Counted from the stretch's first letter, positions 55,801-62,618 are shown. The stretch: 62,618 bases of DNA from Tannerellaceae bacterium (GCA_021201295.1 JAJQFE010000005.1:1-62618), one strand, 5' to 3'. A program made the numbers and translations. Notes: generated from the sequence alone by a model not told the origin.

Positions 55801-57153
55801 TTAAAACGGTTCTTCCTCTCCGGGAGGCGCCAGGGGCAATTCCCCTCCTTTGAGGTCGTAGAAACGGGTGGTGGATGCGTCAAACCCACAAATAAATTTA
55901 TGGATCCCGATATTCCTTCCTTTGGCCATATCGATCATGGCGGTGCCTTTGGGGTCTATGTGTTCAAACTCTTTTACCCGGTAGGTCAGGCCATACACTT
56001 CCGGCCGGTGGATCAGGAGGACCACATCTGCCGCTTCCCCGATCTGCCCGCTGTCCCGCAAACGGGACAAGGTGGGGTGCAGGTGGAGCGGGTCCCTGTT
56101 CAACTGGGACAGTGCCATGATCCAGATATCCAGGTCTTTGGCCAGGTTTTTAAGCCGCCGGGCTGCTTCTGCCATCTGGGCTTCTTTTTTGGATTCCCGC
56201 ATATTGACATTCAGGATCTGGAGATAATCCACGACGGCTCCGTCAATGTGGTATTTTTTCTTTAAGGAGCGGATCGAATGAATGATCGTGTCTAAGTGAC
56301 TGGTGCTCCGGTCGTCGAAATAGATCTTTGCCTCGAGCAGTTTACTGACCCCTTCCAAAATCGCTTCAAATTGTATGGGTTTCAAAGGGGCGTAGAGGAT
56401 TTTATTGGCGGCTACTCCGCTCTGCATCGCCATCATACGGGCGGCTATCTGCTCTTTCTTCATCTCCAGGGAATAGAAGGCTATGGCAGTTCCCTGCATC
56501 GCGGCATGGCGGGCGATGGAGACACTGAGAGAGGTTTTCCCCTGGGAGGTATCTCCTGCCACCACGATCAGGTCGGATTTCTGGAGTCCGCCGCTTAGCC
56601 GGTCGAGTTCACGGAAGCCGGTAGGGGTTCCGGTCAGCTCCTCCCCTCCTGCCGCATTCTTTTTTATCCGTTGCAGTACGCCGCGGATCGCTTCATCCAG
56701 GGTATGCACCTGATCCTGTGTTTCCTCGAAAAGGGCTTTCAGTTGCTCTTCTATCCCGCCTAACAGGTCGGTCAGGTCTGTGGTTCCGGCATAGGCCTGT
56801 GCCAGGAACACCTCTAAGATCCGGATCAACTGGCGGCGTTTGCCCAGTTCGGACACATAGCAGGCATGCTGGTAGAAATCCTCTGAATAGGAAGTGGCCA
56901 CCTGCGAGAACTCAAACGCATCGAAGGGTTTGGGCTCTTTGCTTAGTTCAGCCATGACGGCTATCATGTCCGGGCTGTCTCCCCGCCGGTTCACCTGCCG
57001 GATGGCCTGCCAGATGCGTTGGTGGAGGGGATGCCGGAAAGACTCTTCGTCCAGCAGGTTTTCGATCTGCGGGAGTACATTCCGGTCGGAGATCATACTG
57101 CCGAAAACGACTTTCTCGGCTTCATAATGGTAGGGTAATAGTTTATTTGCCAT
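55801..57153 (-). CDS. DnaB-type replicative helicase
   Basis: A 450-residue helicase. The N-terminal domain (AEKVVFGSMISDRN) is the DnaB collar, a linker helix follows, and the RecA-like core has Walker A GDTSQGKTS, Walker B GAVVDYLQIL, the DnaB motif ALSQLNRDPL and the arginine-finger region near the end (KGRNIG, GFDASTTRFYDL). It unwinds DNA at a fork. Its start overlaps the O-like initiator gene by 11 bases, so the two are coupled like phage O-P/DnaB pairs. This gives the locus its own replication helicase. Confidence 0.92.
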   Translation of the reverse strand: MANKLLPYHYEAEKVVFGSMISDRNVLPQIENLLDEESFRHPLHQRIWQAIRQVNRRGDSPDMIAVMAELSKEPKPFDAFEFSQVATSYSEDFYQHACYVSELGKRRQLIRILEVFLAQAYAGTTDLTDLLGGIEEQLKALFEETQDQVHTLDEAIRGVLQRIKKNAAGGEELTGTPTGFRELDRLSGGLQKSDLIVVAGDTSQGKTSLSVSIARHAAMQGTAIAFYSLEMKKEQIAARMMAMQSGVAANKILYAPLKPIQFEAILEGVSKLLEAKIYFDDRSTSHLDTIIHSIRSLKKKYHIDGAVVDYLQILNVNMRESKKEAQMAEAARRLKNLAKDLDIWIMALSQLNRDPLHLHPTLSRLRDSGQIGEAADVVLLIHRPEVYGLTYRVKEFEHIDPKGTAMIDMAKGRNIGIHKFICGFDASTTRFYDLKGGELPLAPPGEEEPF

Positions 57154-57873
57154 ATTCTTTCTCTGCCCAATCTAAAACGGTGATGTATAAATTGCTGTAA
57201 CGTTCCCGGAGGTCTTTCCGGTTTTGAATTTTCAGGATCACTTTCGCAATCTGTTTTCCGGTATATTTTTCTTTTAACTGGAAAAATTGCTCCTTGCTGA
57301 TCTGGATGGGGAAATTCCGCGTATTACTGCAGTAAGATGCTTTATTGTGCAGCCACTGAGTGAATTTTTCATATTCCAGTGTGTGTGCGTGTGCAGTCTC
57401 GTCAGAGACATTCCCTTTTTGACTCTCGCCAGAGAGGTTTTTGGTTTTAGTTTCCGTTTCTATTTGATAAGAGTCTGGAGACTGAACAGGAGAATTGACT
57501 GGAGGTTCTACAGGAGATTTGACTGGAGGTTCTACTGGAGATTTGACTGGAATATTTCCAGTCTTATTTTTAATTTTCTTAAAAGGCTGCGTAAACGAGT
57601 AAGAGCCGGCCACATGCCGGGTTTTCCCGGATCTGTAATAGAGTAATTGGCTATTAATTAATTTTCCCGTACCTGGATGACTGTTTTTTCAGTCACCCCC
57701 AATAGTAAGCAAAGTTCCTGGTTAGAAACTTTAAAGACATCGGGCCAGCCTTCCTCATTGCAGATCGCGACTAATTCATGATAGAGAGCCTGGTCAATAG
57801 CTTTTAGCGACCGCTGCCTTCTTTTGTTCCGCATTTTTGCTACCAGTGTATAGCTGTCTAAGTTCTTCTTCAT
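57143..57873 (-). pseudogene. O-like replication initiator with wHTH domain, frameshifted
   Basis: The first piece (MKKNLDSYTLVAKMRNKRRQ) has a winged-helix stretch (KVSNQELCLLLGVTEKTVIQ). At a T4 run (57662-57665 on the plus strand; five expected) it loses the frame, and the next frame continues KLINSQLLYYRSGKTRHVAG, then PFKKIKNKTGN and so on to 57143. Rebuilt length is about 243 residues. The middle has a PVKSPVEPP-type repeat whose DNA forms direct repeats (see 57485). The C-terminal part (YSNLYITVLDWAEKEYGK) would bind the helicase, as in lambda O. As written it is two pieces. Confidence 0.72.
57485..57550. repeat. Iteron-like direct repeats inside the initiator gene
   Basis: GGAGGTTCTACAGGAGATTTGACT occurs at 57501-57524 and, with one change, at 57525-57548. 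A partial third unit (AGGAGAATTGACT) precedes them at 57488-57500. The period is 24 bases. Repeats lying within the initiator gene resemble the lambda origin, which is inside gene O. Confidence 0.6.
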
Positions 57874-57942
57874 GTAAATGGATATGAAATAAGTACTACA
57901 AAATGAAAGAGCCGGTAGGTATCCTGTGCCGGTATCTTTCAT

Positions 57943-58161
57943 TTATTCCTGTTGGTTGTTGATAATAAATAGTTTGCGGAGATATTTATTTTTTGAGATA
58001 GTATATTTGGGTTTATCTCCGGGGATCCGTTCACCGGTCAGGCGTGCCTCTTTATTCAGGCGTGTAGCCTCCTGCCGGTACCCTGTTTCATGTTCCAGCC
58101 CGTCAATGGCTAAGGGAGCATCCGGAAGGACGCTCAGGATGGTTTCTCTGATTGTTACCAT
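57943..58161 (-). CDS. Small phage protein of unknown function
   Basis: A 72-residue protein from ATG 58159-58161 (MVTIRETILSVLPDAPLAID). The body has a basic stretch (TRLNKEARLTGERIPGDKPK) and ends KLFIINNQQE. I do not recognise it. It lies between small early genes and the initiator gene, all leftward, so it probably belongs to the early/replication unit. A helical fold with a basic face would allow DNA binding, but this is only a guess. Confidence 0.5.
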   Translation of the reverse strand: MVTIRETILSVLPDAPLAIDGLEHETGYRQEATRLNKEARLTGERIPGDKPKYTISKNKYLRKLFIINNQQE

Positions 58162-58193
58162 ATCATTTTGTTTTTTTAAGTGTTTTACCGGAT

Positions 58194-58373
58194 TCACCCA
58201 GTTTTCCGGGTGGTGAAAGCCAGCAGCAGGCACATGCCTGTGAAAATCAGACTCCCGCGGCTGATCCGATCAGCAGCTTCACGCCGTTCGCGGGAGGGTA
58301 TATAGTAGGCTATGCAAGACGGTTCTACCTGCACCGACAGGATGCCTGGGCATGGGATTCCGGGTTTTGCCAC
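58194..58373 (-). CDS. Possible small membrane protein
   Basis: A 59-residue frame beginning with GTG at 58371-58373 and ending at 58194. The C-terminal half holds REAADRISRGSLIFTGMCLL and LAFTTRKTG, a single membrane-like segment; the N-terminal part (AKPGIPCPGIL) is not structured. The start is weak and a shift from a longer frame cannot be excluded. It lies in a 300-base space between small early genes. Confidence 0.3.
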   Translation of the reverse strand: MAKPGIPCPGILSVQVEPSCIAYYIPSRERREAADRISRGSLIFTGMCLLLAFTTRKTG

Positions 58374-58544
58374 CTACCGGAACCTGCCAGGATTGCATAG
58401 AATGAGTGGCTTTATCACATCCCTGTAAGGTCATGGCTTGTCCAGCTCACTTACGTTTATGTGTTAAATGAGTACGCTTACGTCAAAGAACGATGTGGGT
58501 AGGATGGCCGGACAACAGAGCTGCTGCGGCTATCCATCCGGGGA

Positions 58545-58859
58545 TCAGTAGACGGTAATGAAATTTTCTATTTTGAAGGAGCGGAAGGCGTTGGCTTCCA
58601 CATCGTAGTAGCGGATGGTCCGGTAGTTTTCCCGTCCATTGCCTTTCACCCGGTGTTCCACATTCCGGAGCGTCCCCTGGGCCCGGCGAAATGTTCCATC
58701 GGATTTTTCATAGGCAAACTGGACTATATTCCGATGCATATCCCTTACTAAGCGATAAAGTACCCAGGACTTAGCCAGACAGATATGGTAGCTTTTCCCT
58801 GTACTTTTTGCCAGCCATTGCGCCCTTTTGCACACGATAGTTCTAAATGTTACCTTCAT
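58545..58859 (-). CDS. Small SH3 beta-barrel fold (WYL_2-like) phage protein
   Basis: A 104-residue protein from ATG 58857-58859 (MKVTFRTIVCKRAQWLAK). It reads as a row of strands: SYHICLAKSWVLYRLVRDM, NIVQFAYEKSDGTFRRAQGT, then RTIRYYDVEANAFRSFKIEN and end FITVY. The pattern matches small Bacteroidales phage proteins annotated as SH3 beta-barrel fold or WYL_2. Function unknown. It sits in the early leftward unit. Confidence 0.7.
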   Translation of the reverse strand: MKVTFRTIVCKRAQWLAKSTGKSYHICLAKSWVLYRLVRDMHRNIVQFAYEKSDGTFRRAQGTLRNVEHRVKGNGRENYRTIRYYDVEANAFRSFKIENFITVY

Positions 58860-58884
58860 ATGATCTTTGTTTTTAAAGATGTTT

Positions 58885-59106
58885 CTATGCGATCCATGTC
58901 CGGAATTCGATGATGCCTTGCCTGGCTTCCGCTTTAGTGTCTGTGCGGTAGAAAGCACAGGCCTCCGCTTCGCTCATCGTTTCCAGTTCCCTCAGTTCCT
59001 CTTCCAGGTCTTGCCAGTTGCGTTCTGCTTCGGCCTGTTTCAGGTTTCCGGCTTCCCAATCCAGCCGTTCCTGTTCTGCTAAAACCTGTTGGAGTAGTGT
59101 TTTCAT
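58885..59106 (-). CDS. Small helical phage protein
   Basis: A 73-residue acidic helical protein, MKTLLQQVLAEQERLDWEAG and then ERNWQDLEEELRELE, with the end AYRTDTKAEARQGI-like and FRTWIA. It is the first gene of the leftward early unit and starts about 170 bases from the divergent repressor gene. Operators in that gap (59199-59274) would control both. No domain is recognised. It may be a small regulator or anti-repressor, but there is no direct support. Confidence 0.55.
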   Translation of the reverse strand: MKTLLQQVLAEQERLDWEAGNLKQAEAERNWQDLEEELRELETMSEAEACAFYRTDTKAEARQGIIEFRTWIA

Positions 59107-59137
59107 TTGTCTTCCTGATTTTAATGGAGGCGGACAT

Positions 59138-59169
59138 TTGCCTAATCGCGGGATAACGGTTATCTTTGC
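59138..59169 (+). promoter_or_regulatory. Promoter of the repressor gene
   Basis: TTTG at 59138-59141 and TATCTTTG at 59162-59169 are 20 bases apart, a good Bacteroidota promoter. It points to the repressor gene about 100 bases on, and the operators lie downstream of it. Confidence 0.65.
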
Positions 59170-59198
59170 GTTATTACGTGATCACCATGCAAATATAA

Positions 59199-59274
59199 GT
59201 GAATATACTCAGACAATAAAATATATTAGAGAATAAATTCACCTATTTAACTTTTATTAAGTGAATATATTATG
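59199..59274. promoter_or_regulatory. Repressor operators: three GTGAATATACTC-type sites
   Basis: GTGAATATACTCAG at 59199-59212, an inverted GAGAATAAATTCAC at 59229-59242, and GTGAATATATTATG at 59261-59274, the last overlapping the repressor ATG. Half-sites read GTGAAT. The sites lie in the leader between the repressor and the early leftward genes, so they fit autoregulation and control of the switch. Confidence 0.6.
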
Positions 59275-59901
59275 ACTATCAAGGAAAAAATTCAGGAATA
59301 TCTTGATTATAAAGGGATTAACACGAATGAATTTGAACGTTCCATTGGAGCTTCCAAAAGTTACTGGCGGAACACGAAGAACATTTCCGCCGAAGTACTG
59401 GGCGAGATAGTAAGAGTATATTCAGATTTAAACTTAGAGTGGGTCCTTTCCGGCAAAGGCCAGATGCTGAAACAGCCGGTTGACACGTCCTTACGGAAAA
59501 CGATCCGGGAAACCCGTCCCCGCATCCCGATGAATGCGGCTGCCGGAAGTGTTTTGGAAGCGTTGCAGGGAGTCAAAGTGGAGGATTGCGAACAACTACC
59601 TATCGTGGAGGCTTTCTCTAAATATAATTACACGTTGTTTGTGAAAGGCGACAGTATGGAACCGGAATTCCATTCCGGGGACGAACTGGCCTGCCTGCAG
59701 ATCGCGAAGCCCAGTTTCATCCAGTGGGGACGTTATCACGTGCTGGACACGTCGCAGGGAGTACTGGTGAAACGTATCTATGAAGATGGGGACTATATCC
59801 TCTGTAAGTCTAAAGCCTCAGACCTCTACCAGGACTTCCGGATCCCGAAAAGTGAGATCTACAATATCGCCTTAGTGATCGGGATGCTGAGGAGATATTA
59901 A
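59272..59901 (+). CDS. S24 (LexA/CI-like) cleavable repressor
   Basis: A 209-residue repressor. The N-terminal HTH (about 3-55, INTNEFERSIGASKSYWRN) is followed by a linker and a peptidase S24 domain. It has the cleavage site Ala91-Gly92 (NAAAGSVLEA), the catalytic Ser128 (VKGDSMEPEF) and the Lys167 (GVLVKRIYEDG). This is the RecA-stimulated self-cleaving type, so DNA damage should induce the locus. It is divergent from the early genes across the operator region. Confidence 0.88.
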   Translation: MTIKEKIQEYLDYKGINTNEFERSIGASKSYWRNTKNISAEVLGEIVRVYSDLNLEWVLSGKGQMLKQPVDTSLRKTIRETRPRIPMNAAAGSVLEALQGVKVEDCEQLPIVEAFSKYNYTLFVKGDSMEPEFHSGDELACLQIAKPSFIQWGRYHVLDTSQGVLVKRIYEDGDYILCKSKASDLYQDFRIPKSEIYNIALVIGMLRRY

Positions 59902-59939
59902 CCATTCCGTTTTTTCAGGTGGCAGGATGGTGATGTGCC

Positions 59940-60278
59940 GTGGGATATACATCCCATGGTGATTCACAGGCCATCCCTCCGGGAGCAGGAAGAGTGGCTG
60001 GGATACACACGATCTACTATACGGTGGAGAACCGGACGACAGACCTGATTAAAGATGAAGGAAGTTTCCAGATGATGCGTACCAGTGCCACGGAAGGTGA
60101 TAGGCAAACCGGAATCTTTAATTATTTATATCCGGGGGAATCTACTACCCGGAGTTATACCTTCCGTTCCCTGGAATCTGATCCTTTTCAGTTGGTTTAC
60201 TACCGGCACGACTTTTTTGAATCTGCCACGGAGTTAGTAAAAACAGCGTTGAAATGGAAAATTGAATGGCCTTTCTAA
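59940..60278 (+). CDS. Uncertain ORF after the repressor
   Basis: A 112-residue frame that begins with GTG at 59940 and ends EWPF. The product (RVAGIHTIYYTVENRTTDL, FNYLYPGESTTRSYTF) is moderately structured and might be the last part of a decayed gene, since the first 20 residues look random and there is no good start or ribosome site. It lies between the repressor and the toxin-antitoxin module. Gene status is weak. Confidence 0.35.
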   Translation: MGYTSHGDSQAIPPGAGRVAGIHTIYYTVENRTTDLIKDEGSFQMMRTSATEGDRQTGIFNYLYPGESTTRSYTFRSLESDPFQLVYYRHDFFESATELVKTALKWKIEWPF

Positions 60279-60334
60279 AAGTGGCTATGAAGCTGCAGAT
60301 GCTTACTGCCAGGAGAAGAGAACGGAGGCTACTA

Positions 60335-60370
60335 AATAAAAAATCCCGCTTAATGGCAGGATTTTTTATT
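60335..60370. terminator. Bidirectional terminator between the repressor and SecB-like genes
   Basis: AAAAATCCCGC (60340-60349 region) pairs with GCAGGATTTTT (60356-60366 region) around TTAATG, with T and A runs on both sides. It can end the rightward ORF and the leftward SecB-like gene. Confidence 0.6.
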
Positions 60371-60856
60371 TACTTTTCTTCTTTGGTTTTGTATCGCTCT
60401 GCGTAGTCTCCTTTCCGGAGTCTTTGGCTTCTGTCATCTTCTTTCTCAGCAGGTCATTCATATTGAGAGCAGGAAAACTAAATTTACCAAACGGATAATA
60501 GGAGGTCACATTCGCTACATAGGCTCTTACACTGGTTACGCAAATACTCAGTGCAGAGGAGATCAGGCTTTTTTATCCTTTTCACTTAACAAGACGTTTT
60601 CATCAAAATTAAATACGCCTACGGCATCTGCTGCTACATAATAACCGGGATTTTCTTCCGGATTGATATTAAGTTTTATATATATCAGATGGTCGTCATT
60701 TTCTTTATTAATTCGGATCTGAAAATCAATATCTATGGGGTAATTATTTTGTACCGCATGAAAATCGAACGTCTCCAAATCAAAGGGAATGACTTTAATC
60801 AGAGAATTGGAGATAAAAAACTCATTTAAAATTAACGAAGATTTGTCCACTATCAT
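60366..60856 (-). pseudogene. SecB-like chaperone of a toxin-antitoxin-chaperone module, frameshifted
   Basis: The first piece (MIVDKSSLILNEFFISNSL, then FDFHAVQNNYPIDI) ends at GCC TGA after a T6 run (60569-60574, plus strand), where seven would restore the frame. The second frame continues SLISSALSICVTSVRAYVAN and YPFGKFSFPALNMNDLL to the stop at 60366-60368. The latter is the SecB C-terminal pattern. Rebuilt length is about 163 residues. It lies next to a HigA-like antitoxin, as in TAC modules where the chaperone protects the antitoxin. It is broken as written. Confidence 0.68.
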
Positions 60857-60857
60857 A

Positions 60858-61274
60858 TCAGGCTACTTTATCTGTGCTACTTCCCAGCTCTGAAAATTCC
60901 ACTTCTTCTGTCAGCTCCCGAGAAGTCTCTAAGTTCTTTTTATAAAACATTCCTACATACCCATTGCTTTGCAACCGTTTGCACATATCGCTTTGCCAGA
61001 ACAAATTCAGCACTTCTTCTTCGTCCTGTTTCTCAAAAGTGATATGGGGATAATAGCCGATAAATAAGGCAAGCTCTACCAATTTTGAGATCCGGTAATC
61101 AAAGTCTCCATTGAGCACCTGGGAAATATATCCTTTGGAGACACCTAATCGTTTGGCTAATTCGGTCCGGTTGATACGATTATCTTCCATATACTGTTCT
61201 ACCTTCTCAAATAACTCAAGCTGGATTTTTGTTGTCCAATACTCAGGTGTTTTTATTAATTCTTCATGTTTCAT
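60858..61274 (-). CDS. HigA-like antitoxin with C-terminal extension
   Basis: A 138-residue protein. The HTH_3 domain is at about 25-78: NRINRTELAKRLGVSKGYIS, then VLNGDFDYRISKLVELALF. A roughly 55-residue tail (EKQDEEEVLNLFWQSDMCKR to the end) is longer than in plain HigA. In TAC systems such a tail (chaperone-addiction region) needs the SecB-like chaperone. The chaperone gene starts two bases after this stop. It would bind the palindrome at 61504. Confidence 0.75.
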   Translation of the reverse strand: MKHEELIKTPEYWTTKIQLELFEKVEQYMEDNRINRTELAKRLGVSKGYISQVLNGDFDYRISKLVELALFIGYYPHITFEKQDEEEVLNLFWQSDMCKRLQSNGYVGMFYKKNLETSRELTEEVEFSELGSSTDKVA

Positions 61275-61323
61275 ATGTATATTCTCTGTCTTATTTTTCG
61301 TTTTTCATATACTCCTCATATAT

Positions 61324-61503
61324 TCACACCCAGTTCATATAAGTCCTTATTTTGTTTAATTTCTTTTGATAGATCCTGTCCCTTTCAAAAGTTTCACAAA
61401 ATACATCATATAAACAGGTACCCTCTATGACAAGTTTATAAAAAGTAAGTTTACCCTGCTGTACTTCTTCGACTGGTCTGTGTGCAAATGTAGTCATAAA
61501 CAT
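61324..61503 (-). pseudogene. Truncated HigB-like toxin
   Basis: From ATG 61501-61503 (or 61495-61497) the frame gives only 59 residues: RPVEEVQQGKLTFYKLVIEG, then CLYDVFCETFERDRIYQKKL and end KIRTYMNWV before TGA (61324-61326). HigB/RelE toxins are about 100 residues and go on with a catalytic second half that is missing here. It lies just upstream of the antitoxin, the order of TAC modules. The toxin is therefore probably inactive. Confidence 0.5.
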
Positions 61504-61531
61504 AAAAAGTTTAGTTATAGCTAAACTTTTT
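61504..61531. promoter_or_regulatory. Palindromic operator upstream of the toxin fragment
   Basis: AAAAAGTTTAG TTATAG CTAAACTTTTT: two 11-base perfect arms around a six-base centre, directly before the toxin start codon. This is where HigA-type antitoxins bind to repress their own operon. Confidence 0.65.
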
Positions 61532-61655
61532 ATGAAAGATATTTATATATAATTAATACTTACAAATATATACAATACTGTATTGGCAAAATATGATGGT
61601 AGGAAATTCCTCATATTCAGGAATAAAATTACTTCAAATCCACTTTTTCCGGAGA

Positions 61656-62396
61656 TTACAACCGTTTGGACACAAACTCTTCCAGGAAGGTGTCGCGATA
61701 GGAGTTGCCTATGGCTATTTCGTGTTGATGAATGAAAATGTCATGGGTGTCAAAGGAGTCGATTTGTTCCATATTGACAATATAGGAACGGTTGGCCCGT
61801 AAAAAGAGCGCCGGTGGAAGCAGAGCCTGGATGGCTTTGAGGTTCATGTGTGTGATGATTTTCCGGTCGGCTAACTGAAGGATGACGTAGTCTTTCAGTC
61901 CTTCTACGAAGAGGATCTCATTAAACCGTACTTTCTGGTAGCGGCGGTCTGCTTTGATAAAGATGGATTCCTGGCCAGCGGTTCTTGTTTTTTCGTCCGG
62001 TAGTGGGGTAACGGTCTCTTCGTTGGCCTGTTCTTTCGCCAGGAGTGCATGGTAGGCGCTGGCTTTTTCCACCGCTTTGGCAAAGCGGGCGGGCTGGATG
62101 GGTTTGACTAAGTAGTCGATCGCCTCTACTTCATAGCTGTCTACGGCATATTCGGAAAAGGCTGTCGTAAAAATGACTAAGGTCTTTTTAGGGATATAGC
62201 GGGCAAATTCCAGGCCGCTGATCCCCTGCATCTGTATGTCGAGGAAGACCAGGTCTACGGGATGGGCATTCATAAACAGGGAAGCGGACTCGGCGCTGGG
62301 AAAGCTCCCGGCGATCTCTATGTCCGGGAGCTGCCGGACCAGTTTTTCTATGCCTTTACGGGCGATGGGTTCATCGTCTACTATGATACATTTCAT
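61656..62396 (-). CDS. LytTR-family response regulator
   Basis: A 246-residue regulator. The receiver domain (1-120) has acidic DDEP at 7-10, phosphorylation Asp at about 53 (LVFLDIQM) and a Lys in YLVKPIQP. The LytTR DNA-binding domain (about 142-246) shows SIFIKADRRYQKVRFNEIL, LFLRANRSYIVNME. Its start (ATG 62394-62396) overlaps the stop of the kinase gene. Pairs of this kind regulate surface, lysis or quorum functions; the target is not known. Confidence 0.9.
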   Translation of the reverse strand: MKCIIVDDEPIARKGIEKLVRQLPDIEIAGSFPSAESASLFMNAHPVDLVFLDIQMQGISGLEFARYIPKKTLVIFTTAFSEYAVDSYEVEAIDYLVKPIQPARFAKAVEKASAYHALLAKEQANEETVTPLPDEKTRTAGQESIFIKADRRYQKVRFNEILFVEGLKDYVILQLADRKIITHMNLKAIQALLPPALFLRANRSYIVNMEQIDSFDTHDIFIHQHEIAIGNSYRDTFLEEFVSKRL

Positions 62397-62618
62397 ATGC
62401 CTATTTCTAAAATGACTGTATAGTCTGTTTCGTTTTCTGTGACTTCCAAACGGTGGTTTTCCGGATAGAGCAACTCCAGCCGACGCCGGATATTGGCCAG
62501 TCCGATCCCTCCTACTGCTTTCTTTACGGGATGCCGGGGCCTGGAATTGCTGCAGGTAAAGGTGAGCCGGCCGGCTTCCTGGTGAAACCGGATATGGACC
62601 CAGGCACCGGTTTCACTG
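62393..62618 (-). CDS. Sensor histidine kinase, C-terminal part
   Basis: The gene enters from the right edge; the last 75 residues are in the window. The ATP-binding domain ends VGGIGLANIRRRLELLYPEN, the G-box type of LytS/YehU kinases, which end 'GIGLxNxxxRLxxxYG'. It closes TDYTVILEIGI, and the stop TGA overlaps the regulator ATG. It phosphorylates the downstream regulator. Confidence 0.85.
   Translation of the reverse strand, partial: SETGAWVHIRFHQEAGRLTFTCSNSRPRHPVKKAVGGIGLANIRRRLELLYPENHRLEVTENETDYTVILEIGI

Larger units (their letters stand above)
36678..59901. mobile_element. Phage-derived tail and lysis locus lacking head genes (tailocin-like)
   Basis: A continuous block of about 23 kb. 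From right to left it holds: a cleavable S24 repressor, early genes, an O-like initiator, a DnaB helicase, HU-like and DUF4248 proteins, LamG proteins, a tail chaperone, tape measure, distal tail protein, fibres, tail tip/hub, holin, endolysin and a candidate spanin. I found no terminase, portal, major capsid, head protease or integrase in it or beside it. That fits a non-contractile tailocin or a prophage that has lost its head module. The limits are set by the terminator at 36595 and the repressor gene; no attachment-site repeats were found. Confidence 0.7.

Noticed and set aside
36678-59901. Mu-like (transposable) prophage
   Set aside because: No MuA/MuB-like transposase is present, and the early genes are an O-like initiator and DnaB helicase instead.
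59940-60278. Rightward 112-residue frame as a sure gene
   Set aside because: Weak start and no family match. It is listed only as uncertain.
1-62618. CRISPR array or ribosomal RNA
   Set aside because: No regular spacer-repeat array and no rRNA-like sequence were found. The phased arrays here have non-conserved inner sequence of fixed short length and no spacers.

Overview
The window is from a member of the Bacteroidales (Bacteroidota). The evidence is a SusC/SusD pair, promoters of the TTTG-N19-21-TAnnTTTG type, HU-like and DUF4248 proteins, menaquinone synthesis by MenA, a four-part ferredoxin-linked 2-oxoacid oxidoreductase, and a LytTR response regulator with its kinase. I could not assign a genus from the sequence alone.

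Layout. (1) 0-9.4 kb: a short-chain dehydrogenase, a GH13 alpha-glucan hydrolase, DsrE-like and TerC-like proteins, two lipoproteins, a broken DUF763 gene, menA and small membrane proteins. A 22-bp phased repeat array lies at 555-652. (2) 10.3-17.6 kb: a sugar-utilisation cluster (Gfo/Idh/MocA oxidoreductase, TIM-barrel epimerase, SusC, SusD) in which the epimerase and SusC are interrupted; it ends in a strong hairpin. (3) 17.7-29.9 kb: ferredoxin-dependent 2-oxoacid oxidoreductase operon (beta subunit frameshifted), a porin, a solute-binding protein, DEAD-box helicase, M3 peptidase, dCMP deaminase-type protein, S41 protease and 5-formyl-THF cyclo-ligase. (4) 29.9-36.6 kb: dispersed repeats, tRNA-Tyr and tRNA-Gly, a DUF4157 (eCIS-core) protein with a papain-like C-terminal domain, DUF721, RecF, a TPR protein and RibH. 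(5) 36.6-59.9 kb: a phage-derived locus. It holds a cleavable S24 repressor with operators, small early genes, an O-like initiator with internal iterons, a DnaB-type helicase, HU-like and DUF4248 proteins, three LamG proteins, a two-frame tail chaperone, tape measure, distal tail protein, tail tip/hub, several fibre and receptor-binding proteins, holin, M15 endolysin and a candidate u-spanin. I found no terminase, portal, capsid, head protease or integrase. (6) 60.3-62.6 kb: a degraded toxin-antitoxin-chaperone module (HigB fragment, HigA, SecB-like) and a LytTR two-component system.

The most interesting candidate is the 23-kb tail-plus-lysis locus without head genes. Its layout suggests a non-contractile (F-type) tailocin or a remnant siphovirus under SOS-type control, and an eCIS-core protein is encoded 3 kb away. 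A second theme runs through the whole window: many genes carry single lesions. These are one-base indels, mostly in homopolymers, and in-frame stops that a single C-to-T or G-to-A change usually explains. This may be real gene decay or residual consensus error. I rebuilt the broken genes by hand and give the reconstructed spans; raw-read checking would decide between the two explanations.
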